Source of the DNA: Hyphococcus sp.
GTDB lineage: Bacteria; Pseudomonadota; Alphaproteobacteria; Caulobacterales; Parvularculaceae
DNA: 64,000 nt
Direction: 5' to 3'
Assembly: GCA_028289605.1 (NCBI GenBank)
Contig: JANQON010000012.1
Location: forward strand, 1-64,000
In this document: positions 48,092 to 58,023 of the stretch, one piece after another
Numbering within the stretch: position 1 is the stretch's first letter
Layout of the letters: the number at the start of each line of letters is the position of its first letter
Program-made: the position numbers and the translations under genes
The notes under the pieces: generated by a model
Told to the model about the DNA's origin: nothing
What the model saw: the letters and a program-made list of their open reading frames with translations, nothing else
Database searches by the model: none

Positions 48092-49342
48092 TCAGTAAAT
48101 CGGCAGGGTCAGGAACGCGACGATCGCCGCGGCGTAGACAACGGTCACGCCGACCATCCGGGAAACGGTATTGTTAGCGAGGTAGAGCGCCACCGGGATC
48201 AGCATCAGATTGATGATGATGAGAAACCACATGGAATTCTCGCTCGGCGCCAGGTCGCTGAGCGGCTGCAACTGAAATAAGCCCTCGTCGGTTTCAAATC
48301 CCCTCGCCAGCCAAGGCAGGCCGCGCGCCATGTCAACGGAAATCACAAGACCGATGAACGCCTTTGAAAGGTCCGAAAGCGTCACGCGGGCGGTGCGCAT
48401 AAATCGGATGGCCCGGGTCGTCAGCGCAAACGCGTATTCGCGGCCGGCGATCAAGCCGAGGAACACCCAGGTGGTCGACATCGGCACGTCGTTCAGCTCC
48501 TTGAAGTAGAAAAGAAGCGAAGCGTAGGTGAAGTCGATGATGGTCGCCGACCGGATATCGGTGACGGAGGTCTTCGATTGCAGAATTCGCTGAACAGGTC
48601 CGCCCCGGTTCCAGAACGTATATCCGAGCAGCAGCACCGTCACGCCCACCGCGGCGATGGCTTCGGCCGGATTGAGGCCCGATCCCGGCGTAACGCCGTC
48701 TCCCCGCGGCAGAAAGATAAAGATATTGGCGAAGTCCTGCATCAGCCAAACCGCCCACAGATAAGCGGTGGTCAGCCATTGCAGCAGCACCCAGACCGGT
48801 GCGTGCTGTTGATGTTCTGTTTTTCTGAAAAACTGCTCCAGCGTTCGCGACAGGATCAGGTAGATGCCCATGCCAACAATAAAAGCGAGGCCGTATCCGA
48901 TCAGAGACTTCTGCAGCATGGAGCTGAGACCGGCCATGGTCGCAAAGATCGTCAGCACCATGAAAGTCGTGGAAACAGGGATGCCGAGCCGCGTCAGTAT
49001 CAGCAGCACCAGCGGCGGCAGCGTGTGATACCATTGCGGCTCAAAAATCGGATACTTTTCGGTGTTGTCGAGACGACCGTATGACGTGTCGCAACCTATT
49101 CGAAAATCGCACATCGCCTTAGGCGAACCGTCCGGATTTCTCAGCTCGCCGCCGTCCGTTATATACCCGAAGAAAAAGACGACGATCAGAATCGTCGACG
49201 CGAACAGAAACAGCGCCCACCAGGGCAACCGGCGGTTCGAGTTGATAAACGTGCCAAGGGTCTGCAGCGCGTCGTTTCCGACAACGGCGTACGCAGCGAA
49301 TATAAACCCGATGATCGCAAAAATGCTGAGATCAAACTGCAT
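48092..49342 (-). CDS. PiT-like multi-pass membrane protein
   Basis: The 416-residue protein has about ten membrane segments and two internally related halves. The first begins AYAVVGNDALQTLGTFI and has GIPVSTTFMVLT. The second has VPMSTTWVFLGLIAGREYA. The GND and P-x-STT pairs match the repeats of PiT phosphate permeases (GANDVANA, PVSTTH). The classic full motif is degenerate. A soluble insert (about residues 65-95) holds two cysteines. The substrate is uncertain. It may be phosphate or another anion. Confidence 0.6.
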   Translation of the reverse strand: MQFDLSIFAIIGFIFAAYAVVGNDALQTLGTFINSNRRLPWWALFLFASTILIVVFFFGYITDGGELRNPDGSPKAMCDFRIGCDTSYGRLDNTEKYPIFEPQWYHTLPPLVLLILTRLGIPVSTTFMVLTIFATMAGLSSMLQKSLIGYGLAFIVGMGIYLILSRTLEQFFRKTEHQQHAPVWVLLQWLTTAYLWAVWLMQDFANIFIFLPRGDGVTPGSGLNPAEAIAAVGVTVLLLGYTFWNRGGPVQRILQSKTSVTDIRSATIIDFTYASLLFYFKELNDVPMSTTWVFLGLIAGREYAFALTTRAIRFMRTARVTLSDLSKAFIGLVISVDMARGLPWLARGFETDEGLFQLQPLSDLAPSENSMWFLIIINLMLIPVALYLANNTVSRMVGVTVVYAAAIVAFLTLPIY

Positions 49343-49501
49343 CCGCCCCGCCTTTCAACGTCAGCCCTGCGCAACAATTGTTCGTGCGACGACGAGAGTC
49401 GCCGATTCAAACCAGCAAACGGCCCTGCGCCGGGACGGTGCGCCGCCCCGCCAAAGGACGGGCGAGGCTTGGCGCAAAATTGTCACAGTTTTATGACGGA
49501 C

Positions 49502-49951
49502 CTATGCGGCGACCCGCATCGTCACGATTTTGGTGGGGTCTGCGGGCGGTTCTCCACGCTGCGCCGCGTCGACATGCTCCATGCCGCTGACGACCTTGCC
49601 CCACGCTGTGTACTGCCCGTCCAGAAAAGAGGCGTCGTCGAAACAGATGAAGAACTGGCTGTTCGCGCTGTCGGGATTTTGCGCCCGCGCCATTGAACAG
49701 ACGCCGCGCTGGTGGCTGACATCGTTGAATTCAGCCTTCAGATCCGGCTTGGACGAACCGCCGGTTCCGGTTCCTTTCGGGCAGCCCATTTGCGCCATGA
49801 ATCCGTCAATCACGCGGTGCAGCTTGATGCCGTCGTAGAACCCTTCTTCGGCGAGTTCCTTAATGCGCGCTACGTGATTGGGCGCTTTCTCCGGCATCAG
49901 CTCAATTGTCACTTCGCCGGTGTCGAGAGTCAAAATCAGTTGTTCGCTCAT
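49502..49951 (-). CDS. ppiB: Cytoplasmic cyclophilin, peptidyl-prolyl isomerase
   Basis: The 149-residue cyclophilin has FYDGIKLHRVIDGFMAQMGCPKGTGTGG and NSQFFICFDDASFLDGQYTAWGKV, the catalytic and cyclosporin-site residues. No signal peptide is present. Its start overlaps the stop of the exported cyclophilin (ATGA). In alphaproteobacteria this pair commonly sits near coaD and gyrA. Confidence 0.93.
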   Translation of the reverse strand: MSEQLILTLDTGEVTIELMPEKAPNHVARIKELAEEGFYDGIKLHRVIDGFMAQMGCPKGTGTGGSSKPDLKAEFNDVSHQRGVCSMARAQNPDSANSQFFICFDDASFLDGQYTAWGKVVSGMEHVDAAQRGEPPADPTKIVTMRVAA

Positions 49952-50841
49952 CTTTCTATTTTCCCATCTACGCGGACCGGCACTTTGATGTCACAGATGT
50001 CTTTGACATAGTCTGTGTCGTCAACGTCGCCGCGCCGCTTCAAGTATTTCATAAAGGTTTCGCTGTCGGTGCGCATCACCTGGATGTCCCGCTGTTCCCC
50101 CGCCGGAATGTCGGCGGCGACTCGCATCCGCATGATCGGCGTCGGCCGCGAGGGCGGCTCGCCCCGGGCGATGCGCCGCGTCGCTTCGAAGCCATCAATG
50201 ATCCAGCCCCATCCGGTGTAGCGCCGGTCGAGATTGAGGCGGGAATCGCCGATCATTAAAAAGAACTGGCTGTTGGCGCTGTTGGGGTCCGTTGCGCGCG
50301 CCATCGACATCACGCCCGGACAATGCAGCGGCCACAGCTGGACGGACGCAGCGGTGGTGAAACTGCGCAACCCTTCCGGCTGCGCGCCGGCCGGCATGCC
50401 GTCGATAAACCCGACGCGCGGCGCGATGCGATCGCGGCCGACCACCACAAACTCATTTGTCGTCGACGTGTCGCGCGTGAACTCTGCAGGCAGATTTGGT
50501 TTGTCCGAACCGCCGGTGCCGTCGCCCTTTGGATCGCCGCCTTGCGCCATAAAGCCTTCGATCACTCGGTGGAAGTTAAGCCCGTTGTAAAATCCCTCCC
50601 GGGTAAGCTCGCGGACGCGATCGGCGTGAGCGGGCGCCAAGTCCGGACGCAACTCGATGATCACGGTTCCGGCGGGAAGATCCATGTAAACGAGATTCTC
50701 CGGATCCACCGGCCGCCACGCGTCGGCGGGCGCCTCGTCGACAATCTGCTGCGGCGTCTTCTGCGGCGCTTCCTGGTCTTCCGCCGCGGCTGCGACGGGC
50801 GCCAGCGCTGCTCCCAAAATGAATGCGGAAAGTCTTCTCAT
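49948..50841 (-). CDS. Exported cyclophilin-type peptidyl-prolyl isomerase
   Basis: The 297-residue protein has a signal peptide (MRRLSAFILGAALAPVAAAAEDQ) and a cyclophilin domain with FYNGLNFHRVIEGFMAQGGDPKGDGTGG and NSQFFLMIGDSRLNLDRRYTGWGWI. An insert between these motifs makes it longer than PpiA. It likely acts in the periplasm. ATG 50839-50841 is chosen over a TTG two codons upstream. It overlaps ppiB by ATGA. coaD lies 255 bp upstream on the same strand, and I see nothing clear in between. Confidence 0.88.
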   Translation of the reverse strand: MRRLSAFILGAALAPVAAAAEDQEAPQKTPQQIVDEAPADAWRPVDPENLVYMDLPAGTVIIELRPDLAPAHADRVRELTREGFYNGLNFHRVIEGFMAQGGDPKGDGTGGSDKPNLPAEFTRDTSTTNEFVVVGRDRIAPRVGFIDGMPAGAQPEGLRSFTTAASVQLWPLHCPGVMSMARATDPNSANSQFFLMIGDSRLNLDRRYTGWGWIIDGFEATRRIARGEPPSRPTPIMRMRVAADIPAGEQRDIQVMRTDSETFMKYLKRRGDVDDTDYVKDICDIKVPVRVDGKIER

Positions 50842-51095
50842 ACTCAACTCAGCCTCGCTATTCAGCCGTCCGTGGTCGGCGTTTTCCTAAACTGGCGCAT
50901 CGCGCCCGACAATCGCGCAACCCGGCGCGACGCATAGACTGTCAGGCCGGGCTTGTAAAATTCCAGGCCGCGATGCGTCATGGCCGCACTCTTTGCAAAC
51001 GCCTTAAACCGGCGTCGGCGCAGCCAATCCTGACAGGAAATTTGCGGCGAAAATGGCGCATCATCATGGCGACGCGCCCCCGCCGGTGCGGCACA

Positions 51096-51593
51096 TCACG
51101 AGTATTTCTTCCTCAGCGCGTCAGCGACATGGTCCGGCGCGAAAGACGAAATATCGCCTCCAAGGCGCGCGATTTCTTTGACCAGGCGCGAGGCGATGGA
51201 CTGGTAGCGCGCATCCGCCATCAAAAAAACCGTTTCGATATCGTCATTAAGGGCCTGGTTCATGCCGACCATCTGAAACTCGTACTCGAAATCGGAAACG
51301 GCGCGCAGACCGCGAATGATAATGCTGGCGCCGATTTCCTCCGCGAATTGCATCAGGAGGTTCTCAAACGGCGTCACGGTGATCTTCACGCCGCTCTGCT
51401 TTTCGATTCGGTCCATTTCGTGACGCACCATCGCGACGCGCTCTTCCAACGAGAACAACGGCCCTTTGTCGCGGTTGACGGCCACCCCAATCACCAGCCC
51501 ATCGACGAACTTCACGGCGCGCTCGATAATGTCTACGTGCCCCATGGTCAGGGGATCAAACGTGCCCGGATAAAGACCGATGGGTTTCGACAT
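51096..51593 (-). CDS. coaD: Phosphopantetheine adenylyltransferase
   Basis: The 165-residue nucleotidyltransferase makes dephospho-CoA in CoA synthesis. It has IGLYPGTFDPLTMGHVDIIERA (T/HxxH site) and RGLRAVSDFEYEFQMVGMN. The ATG 51591-51593 matches the conserved start. It lies next to gyrA and complements the pan genes elsewhere in the window. Confidence 0.95.
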   Translation of the reverse strand: MSKPIGLYPGTFDPLTMGHVDIIERAVKFVDGLVIGVAVNRDKGPLFSLEERVAMVRHEMDRIEKQSGVKITVTPFENLLMQFAEEIGASIIIRGLRAVSDFEYEFQMVGMNQALNDDIETVFLMADARYQSIASRLVKEIARLGGDISSFAPDHVADALRKKYS

Positions 51594-51712
51594 CGAGTAG
51601 GTTTCCTGTCCGTTCGCTTCCGCCGGCATCATATCCTCGAATCGGCTGCGGCGCCAAACCGGCGCCGCTGCCTCAGCACATCAAAGGAAAGGGACGGAAG
51701 GCGCAAACCGCG

Positions 51713-54457
51713 TCATTCGGCGTGATCGCCCTCCTCATCGCCTTCGTCTTCGACCCGGCCCACGGAGACAACACGCTCGCCTTCACGGGTCTTGAAGATC
51801 GTAACGCCTTGGGTATTGCGACCGGCCACGCGAATGTCGTTCACCGGCGTTCGGATAAGCTGACCGCCGTCGGTTACCAACATGATCTGGTCTGTGTCTT
51901 CCGCCGGGAAAGACGCCACGACAGGACCGTTTCGTTCCGTTGTCTGAATCGCGATGATGCCCTTACCGCCGCGGCCGGACGTTCTGTATTCATACGAAGA
52001 CGTTCTTTTGCCGTAACCGTTCTCCGTTACCGCCAGAACGAATTGCTCTCGGGCGCCAAGCTCGGCGATCCTTTCCTGTCCGATCGCCACATCCGGCGTA
52101 TCTGCGTCTTCCGGTTCCTCCGCATCAGCGTCCCCAGCCGCACGGCGCATGGCGGCGGCGTGTTTGAGATACGCTTTGGCTTCTTCCGACGACGTATCCA
52201 CGTGATGGAGGATCGTCATGGAAATCACCTGATTTCCGGCGTCCAGCTTGATGCCACGTACGCCTGTCGACGTACGCCCTGCGAATACGCGGACGACGTC
52301 TACAGGGAACCGGATGCAGTAACCGCTCGCGGTGGTCAGCAAAACGTCTTCATCATCACGGCATATCTGCACGCCAATGATCGCGTCATCGGCGTCGAGC
52401 TTCATTGCAATCTTGCCGTTGCGGTTGACGCGCTGGAAGTCGGAGAGTTTGTTACGCCGGACGCTGCCCGACCGCGTTGCAAACATAATCTGAAGCTTTT
52501 CCCACGAGGCTTCATCTTCCGGCAGCGGAAGAATATTGGTAACCCGTTCATCCGGACCCAGCGGAAGCAGGTTGACAAACGCCTTGCCCCGCGAGGTCGG
52601 CGCCCCTTCCGGCAGGCGCCAAAGTTTCAGCTTGTAGGCCATGCCAGTGTTCGTAAAGAACAAGAGCGGCGTATGGGTGTTGCCGACAAAGAGCTGGTTG
52701 ACGAAATCCTCGTCCTTGAACTTCATGCCGGCGCGGCCCTTGCCGCCGCGCTTTTGGGCGCGATAGGTCGAAAGCGGCGTGCGCTTGACATAGCCCGAAT
52801 GCGTCACCGTCACGACCATGTCTTCCTGGGCGATCAGATCTTCGTCTTCGACCTCGCCTTCGGCCTCGATGATCTCGGTCCGGCGCGGCGTCGCAAACTC
52901 GTCACGCACAGCCTTCAACTCATCGGTGATGATGGTCATCACCCGATCGCGCCGGCGCAAAATGTCGAGATAGTCCGCGATCTTGTCGGCAAGGCCTTTC
53001 AGCTCATCGCCGATCTCGTCGCGGCCAAGCGCGGTCAATCGCTGGAGCCTGAGATCAAGGATCGCTTTCGCCTGCTCTTCGGAAAGACGCAGCGTTTCGC
53101 CGTCGGTCATCATGTGCCGCGGATCGGCGACCAGCGCGACTAGCGGCGCCAGATCCTTGGCTGGCCAGTCGCGCTCCATCAATTGTTCCTTGGCCGTGGC
53201 GGGGTCCGGCGCACGGCGAATGAGCGCGACGACTTCATCAATGTTGGCGACGGCGATGGCGAGACCGACCAAAATATGGGCGCGGTCGCGCGCCTTGGAG
53301 AGGTCGTACTTCGTCCGCCTGGTGACGACCTCTTCGCGAAATTCGATGAAGGAGGACAGGACGTCCCGCAAGGTCATCTGTTGCGGGCGCCCGCCGTTCA
53401 ACGCCAGCATATTGACGCCAAAGCTCGTTTGAAGCTGCGAATGACGATAAAGCTGGTTCAGCACCACATCACCGGCCGCGTCGCGACGCAGTTCGATAAC
53501 CACGCGAATGCCTTCCCGATTGGATTCGTCGCGAATGTCGGCGATGCCTTCGATCTTTTTCTCCCGCACCAATTCGGCGATACGCTCGATCATCAGGGAC
53601 TTGTTCACCTGAAACGGGATCTCAGTGACAATAATGGCGTAGCGGTCCTTGCGGATTTCATCGATCGTTGCGCGTCCGCGCATGACGACCGAACCGCGCC
53701 CCAACAGCAGCGCCGCCTTGGAGCCTGCCCGGCCCAAAATCGTCCCGCCGGTTGGAAAGTCCGGTCCCGGAACGATATCGATGAGCTCCTCGTCAGAAAC
53801 CGACGGGTTCTCGATCATGGCGATCGTCGCATCGACGATTTCGCCGAGATTGTGCGGCGGAATGTTGGTCGCCATGCCGACGGCGATGCCGCCGGCGCCG
53901 TTGACCAAAAGGTTCGGAAAGCGCGCAGGCAGCACTAACGGTTCTTGTTCAGACCCGTCATAGTTAGCCTGAAAAGGAACGGTTTCTTTTTCAATATCGC
54001 TGAGCAGATCGCGCGCCGGTTTGCCCATGCGCACTTCGGTGTATCGCATCGCCGCCGGCGGATCGCCGTCGATAGAGCCGAAGTTCCCCTGCCCGTCGAG
54101 CAGCGGCAAGCGCATGGAAAAATCCTGCGCCATACGGACCAATGCGTCGTATACGGCCTGATCGCCATGCGGATGGTACTTACCGATGACGTCGCCGACG
54201 ACGCGCGCCGATTTCTTATAGGGACGGTCCCAGAAATACTTGTTCTCATGCATCGACCACAGGATGCGGCGATGCACCGGCTTCAATCCGTCCCGCGCGT
54301 CCGGGATCGCCCGCGAGACGATGACGCTCATGGCATAGTCGAGATAGGACCGGCGCATCTCTTCTTCGATTGAGATCGAGCTTACATTCGGGTCGTTACC
54401 GTCGCCGTCGCCGGGAGTTCCGTTTTCAGAATCGTTGTTGTTGTCGTCAGCCGCCAT
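51713..54457 (-). CDS. gyrA: DNA gyrase subunit A
   Basis: The 914-residue enzyme cuts and rejoins DNA for negative supercoiling with GyrB. An acidic N-terminal tail ([21 protein letters not shown]) precedes [24 protein letters not shown]. The catalytic tyrosine lies in [10 protein letters not shown]. The GyrA box reads QKRGGKG, which marks gyrase rather than topoisomerase IV. The quinolone pocket reads [14 protein letters not shown], so the residue at E. coli position 83 is Gln rather than Ser. The start is uncertain. No good ribosome binding site precedes ATG 54457, and a TTG at 54529 is possible. Confidence 0.95.
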   Translation of the reverse strand: MAADDNNNDSENGTPGDGDGNDPNVSSISIEEEMRRSYLDYAMSVIVSRAIPDARDGLKPVHRRILWSMHENKYFWDRPYKKSARVVGDVIGKYHPHGDQAVYDALVRMAQDFSMRLPLLDGQGNFGSIDGDPPAAMRYTEVRMGKPARDLLSDIEKETVPFQANYDGSEQEPLVLPARFPNLLVNGAGGIAVGMATNIPPHNLGEIVDATIAMIENPSVSDEELIDIVPGPDFPTGGTILGRAGSKAALLLGRGSVVMRGRATIDEIRKDRYAIIVTEIPFQVNKSLMIERIAELVREKKIEGIADIRDESNREGIRVVIELRRDAAGDVVLNQLYRHSQLQTSFGVNMLALNGGRPQQMTLRDVLSSFIEFREEVVTRRTKYDLSKARDRAHILVGLAIAVANIDEVVALIRRAPDPATAKEQLMERDWPAKDLAPLVALVADPRHMMTDGETLRLSEEQAKAILDLRLQRLTALGRDEIGDELKGLADKIADYLDILRRRDRVMTIITDELKAVRDEFATPRRTEIIEAEGEVEDEDLIAQEDMVVTVTHSGYVKRTPLSTYRAQKRGGKGRAGMKFKDEDFVNQLFVGNTHTPLLFFTNTGMAYKLKLWRLPEGAPTSRGKAFVNLLPLGPDERVTNILPLPEDEASWEKLQIMFATRSGSVRRNKLSDFQRVNRNGKIAMKLDADDAIIGVQICRDDEDVLLTTASGYCIRFPVDVVRVFAGRTSTGVRGIKLDAGNQVISMTILHHVDTSSEEAKAYLKHAAAMRRAAGDADAEEPEDADTPDVAIGQERIAELGAREQFVLAVTENGYGKRTSSYEYRTSGRGGKGIIAIQTTERNGPVVASFPAEDTDQIMLVTDGGQLIRTPVNDIRVAGRNTQGVTIFKTREGERVVSVGRVEDEGDEEGDHAE

Positions 54458-54611
54458 GGAGGGGGAAAAACCTTCAGAATCATCAGGAAAATAAGCGCTC
54501 GGCTTAGCATCCGACAGCGCCGAAGCCAAGCATTCGCGGGACGTCGCGGCGCTTGTTTATTCCCCGGCGTCAATGGGTTAAGCTCGACGAACCGACCGCC
54601 TGGGGGGCCGT

Positions 54612-55220
54612 GTGACCGCCGCTATCAAAACCGTTGCAATATCAATCGCTTCCGCCTTGTTGCTCGCCGCCTGTGGAAAAAAAGACGGCCCTGCGCCCGG
54701 CGAGCCGATGGCGGAGCCTCTGGCGCCGGACGGCTGGGCGGACGCCGCCGCCGGCTTTGTCGATCGCGACAACGGGCCGACCGGCTATGTCGCGATTGCG
54801 CATTCGCCCACGGGCGGAATCTTGATGCGGGTGGACCTCGCCGGGCTGTCCCAAGGCTGGCACGGCATTCATCTGCACCAGGTTGCGGATTGTTCGGACC
54901 ACGCCGACGGATTCAAAGCGTCGGGCGGACATGTCGATCCCGACGATCGCGAACACGGGCTTCTCAACCCGGACGGACCGGAGCGGGCGGATCTGCCCAA
55001 TGTCTACGCCGGCGCGGACGGACGGGCGACCGCGGAAATCTTTAACGGCGAAGTGGCGCTGTTTGCGAGCGAAGCGGCTGCGGCCGCCGGCGCTCATCCG
55101 CTGATTGACGATGACGGGTTCGCCATCATTGTTCACGAAAACGCAGACGACCATGAATCTCAGCCCATCGGCGGCGCCGCTGCGCGCGTCGCCTGTGCGG
55201 CGATCAGGGCCGGGATCTAG
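54612..55220 (+). CDS. sodC: Cu-Zn superoxide dismutase lipoprotein
   Basis: The 202-residue protein has a lipobox (LLLAAC), so it is probably a lipoprotein facing the periplasm. Copper/zinc ligands are visible in HGIHLHQVADC, GGHVDPDDREHG, the Asp in RADLPNVY and VHENADDH. The disulfide cysteines (VADC and RVACAAI) and the active-site arginine (AARVAC) are present. GTG start with GGGGGG upstream. It is divergent from gyrA, with 154 bp between. Confidence 0.93.
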   Translation: MTAAIKTVAISIASALLLAACGKKDGPAPGEPMAEPLAPDGWADAAAGFVDRDNGPTGYVAIAHSPTGGILMRVDLAGLSQGWHGIHLHQVADCSDHADGFKASGGHVDPDDREHGLLNPDGPERADLPNVYAGADGRATAEIFNGEVALFASEAAAAAGAHPLIDDDGFAIIVHENADDHESQPIGGAAARVACAAIRAGI

Positions 55221-55247
55221 AAACAGAAAAGTTGCGTGGAGGGAATT

Positions 55248-56312
55248 GTGACGACACGGATAAACAGACGGAGCGTCCTCATTACAGGCGCCGCAGCAGG
55301 CATAGCGGCGACCGGCCGCGCATTCGGCCATGAAACCGGGTCCATCGGCGCATGGACGCCCCTTGCCGACATGCCGTTCCCCGTTCAGGAGATCTATCCG
55401 GCGCCGTTCTGGAAAGCCGGCGCAGGACCGCAATCGCTGAAACCGACGCCGTTCAACATTATCGTCAACGCCGGCGGCCTCGTGCCTGATGCGCCCAACA
55501 ACGTCTCGGACAAAACCGTCTGGTACGATCCCGCGGCGGACCAATGGGGCTATGGCGCTCCGTTGCCGGCGCCGCGTCATCACCTGATGCTCGTTAACAA
55601 TAACGGCTATCTCTACGGTATCGGCGGCTTCGCCCGGGACAGCGTCGGCGGCTGGCGCATGCGCGCCGATTGCTGGCGGCTCGACGACGTCAACGGCGCC
55701 TGGACGCCGCGCCGTTCGATGCCCCATCCCCAGGCGGAGGCGGTGTGCCAGTCGCTGGGCGGGTTCATTCACGTTGTCGGCGGACGGGCGCCGTCCGGCA
55801 GCCGCAATCTCGAATGGTCCGATCATATCGACACGAATGAACACTGGATCTACGACGCCGCCCGCGACCGCTGGGTGGCTTCCGCGCCGATGCCGACGCC
55901 GCGCAACTCAGCCGCCGGCACGGTGTGGAACGGCGTCCTCTATGTCATCGGCGGACGGACCGTGCGCGACGGCAACACCGCAGTTGTTGAGGTATACGAC
56001 CCCTTGTCGGATCGCTGGGAAAAGGCCCGTCCCATGCCGAAAGCGCAGGGCGGCCTCGCCGCTGCGGCGCTGGGCGGCAAGATTTACGTGTTCGGCGGAG
56101 AGTATTTCAGCAACGGCCGCGGCGTTTTCGCGGACGCCTGGGAATATGATCCGCGCAAAGACCGCTGGCGCGCTGTCGCCGCCATGCCGCGCCCCCGTCA
56201 CGGCCTGGGCGCGGTAACGATCAACGACAGTATCTACGTCATCGGCGGCGCCGCAAAGGCCGGCGGCGAAGAAACATCGGCGGCGACCGATCAATTCACC
56301 ATCACGGACTGA
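55248..56312 (+). CDS. Kelch-repeat protein with Tat signal
   Basis: The 354-residue protein starts at GTG 55248, with GGAGG just upstream. Its N-terminus RINRRSVLITGAAAGIAATGRAFG looks like a twin-arginine signal. At least four kelch blades follow (YGIGGFARD, HVVGGRAPS, YVIGGRTVRDG, YVFGGEYF, YVIGGAAK), each with GG and a later W in WxxxxP or DRW. It likely forms a beta propeller in the periplasm. Partner or activity unknown. Confidence 0.85.
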   Translation: MTTRINRRSVLITGAAAGIAATGRAFGHETGSIGAWTPLADMPFPVQEIYPAPFWKAGAGPQSLKPTPFNIIVNAGGLVPDAPNNVSDKTVWYDPAADQWGYGAPLPAPRHHLMLVNNNGYLYGIGGFARDSVGGWRMRADCWRLDDVNGAWTPRRSMPHPQAEAVCQSLGGFIHVVGGRAPSGSRNLEWSDHIDTNEHWIYDAARDRWVASAPMPTPRNSAAGTVWNGVLYVIGGRTVRDGNTAVVEVYDPLSDRWEKARPMPKAQGGLAAAALGGKIYVFGGEYFSNGRGVFADAWEYDPRKDRWRAVAAMPRPRHGLGAVTINDSIYVIGGAAKAGGEETSAATDQFTITD

Positions 56313-56392
56313 CCGCGCCGTAGACGGAAGACCCTGGCTTGCGTAAGGTCCTCCGATCTTTGGCTGCGACACCTCATTGAAAGGCGTAATTC

Positions 56393-57643
56393 ATGTTCGA
56401 CGCCGCGCTTGGCTTCATCCAGGACCGGTCGATCGGTTTTGCAGGGGTTGCGGTCATCCTGGCCATTGCCGTTCTGTTTTCGAAAAACCGGCTCGGCATC
56501 AATTTGCGCGTGGTCGCCAGCGCCTTCGCCCTGCAGGTGTTGATCGCGCTCTTCGTCTTGCGCACCCCGTTCGGCGTTGAATTCATCAAAGGGCTCTCCG
56601 CCGGCGTCACCACGATCTTGAGCTACGCCAATGAAGGGATCGCCATGATCTTCGGCGGCCTCGCCGGCGACAGTTTCGGCACCGTGTTCGCGATTCACGT
56701 GTTGCCGATCATCATCTTCTTCTCCGCGTTGATGTCGGTGCTCTATCACATGCGGATCATGCAGGCGGTCGTCGCCGGGGTCGGCGGCTTTTTGCAGATC
56801 GTGATCGGCACGAGGCCGGTGGAGTCCCTGAACGCCGCCGCCAACATCTTCGTCGGTCAGACCGAAGCGCCGCTGGCGATCAAGCCTTATCTCGACCGCA
56901 TCACCAAGCCGCAGTTATTTGCGATTATGTGTTCCGGCCTCGCCTCTGTCGCCGGAACGGTGCTCGCCGCTTACGCGCAACTGGGCGTCAATCTCGAATA
57001 CCTCCTCGCGGCGAGTTTCATGGCGGCGCCGGGCGGCTTGTTGATGGCGAAACTCATTATTCCCGATGGGTCGGAGCGCGACGATTCCGATCTCACCATC
57101 ATGGACATCACAAAAGAACGCAGTCCCCATGCGAATATTTTCATGGCGGCGGCGGCGGGCGCGCAGGACGGACTGAAGCTGGCGCTCACCATCGGCGCCA
57201 TGCTCCTCGCCTTCGTGGCGCTGATCGCTCTCGCCAACGGCCTCCTGGGCGGCGTCGGCAGCTGGGTCGGCATGGAAGACCTCAGCCTACAGAAGGTTCT
57301 GGGCTGGGTGTTCGCGCCCCTCATGTTCCTCCTCAGCGTGCCATGGTCAGAGGCCCAGGCGGCGGGCGCCATCTTCGGCGAAAAACTGATCCTCAACGAA
57401 TTCGTCGCCTATATCAGCCTGATCAACCAAACCGCCGATTTCAGCCCCAAAACGGTCGCGATCATCACCTTTGCGCTGTGCGGCTTCGCCAATCTTTCGT
57501 CCATCGCCATTTTGCTCGGCGGTCTCGGCTCGCTCATCCCCGACCGTATGAGCGATATCGCGAAATACGGCGTATACGCCATACTTGCGGGTTCGCTCTC
57601 GAACCTGATGAGCGCGGCGCTGGCCGGGTTGATTTTGCCGTAG
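56393..57643 (+). CDS. CNT-family nucleoside transporter (NupC-like)
   Basis: The 416-residue inner-membrane protein belongs to the concentrative nucleoside transporters. It has [31 protein letters not shown] and [28 protein letters not shown], which form the nucleoside and sodium or proton site, and [16 protein letters not shown]. The ATG at 56393 is used. No pyrimidine or purine gene adjoins it. Confidence 0.93.
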   Translation: MFDAALGFIQDRSIGFAGVAVILAIAVLFSKNRLGINLRVVASAFALQVLIALFVLRTPFGVEFIKGLSAGVTTILSYANEGIAMIFGGLAGDSFGTVFAIHVLPIIIFFSALMSVLYHMRIMQAVVAGVGGFLQIVIGTRPVESLNAAANIFVGQTEAPLAIKPYLDRITKPQLFAIMCSGLASVAGTVLAAYAQLGVNLEYLLAASFMAAPGGLLMAKLIIPDGSERDDSDLTIMDITKERSPHANIFMAAAAGAQDGLKLALTIGAMLLAFVALIALANGLLGGVGSWVGMEDLSLQKVLGWVFAPLMFLLSVPWSEAQAAGAIFGEKLILNEFVAYISLINQTADFSPKTVAIITFALCGFANLSSIAILLGGLGSLIPDRMSDIAKYGVYAILAGSLSNLMSAALAGLILP

Positions 57644-57708
57644 GGTTTTGCGTGGCGCGTTGGGTTTGTTTGGTTCACTGTCCCGGCGATTTTTTTCCAA
57701 TAACCTCA

Positions 57709-57782
57709 CCCGCTCATTCCCGCGAAAGCGGGAATCCACCGGAACCCCAAAATGGATTCCCGCTTTCGCGGGAATGAGCGGG
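57709..57782. repeat. Dispersed inverted-repeat (REP-like) element, copy 2
   Basis: Perfect 30-bp arms (57709-57738 and 57753-57782) start CCCGCTCATTCCCGCGAAAG. A 14-bp loop separates them. The element lies between the nucleoside transporter and tRNA-Met and shares its ends with copy 1. It could also act as a transcription barrier for either side. Confidence 0.85.
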
Positions 57783-57874
57783 AGACGGCAAATGCGTGAA
57801 CCGAAAATTCTGCGTGCTCTGCGATATCGCTGATCTCGCCGCGCTGCGTTTGCTTCGCAAACGGTCGCGGCTCG

Positions 57875-57951
57875 TGGTAGCGGGGGCGAGACTTGAACTC
57901 GCGACCTCAGGGTTATGAATCCTGCGCTCTCACCAACTGAGCTACCCCGCC
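57875..57951 (-). tRNA. tRNA-Met (CAT anticodon)
   Basis: The 77-base minus-strand sequence folds into a cloverleaf: acceptor GGCGGGG/CCCCGCT, D stem GCTC/GAGC, anticodon stem-loop CAGGA-TTCATAA-CCCTG, T stem GCGAG/CTCGC and encoded CCA. The anticodon is CAT. The GGCGGGGTAGC start matches the alphaproteobacterial elongator tRNA-Met rather than the initiator. An Ile2 (lysidine) identity is not excluded but is less likely. Confidence 0.92.
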
Positions 57952-58023
57952 AGGGGTCGTTTGAAACGAGCGGGCGTCTATAGCGGCGCGCGGCTCCCCG
58001 CGCAACCGGTTTAGGCAACCGAA

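Noticed and set aside
50842-51095. Small gene between coaD and the exported cyclophilin
   Set aside because: Candidate frames are Arg/Ala-rich and overlap coaD on the other strand, with no ribosome binding site.
51722-53938. Long plus-strand open frames opposite gyrA
   Set aside because: The opposite strand encodes an unambiguous GyrA and the shadow frames have no domain or ribosome binding site.
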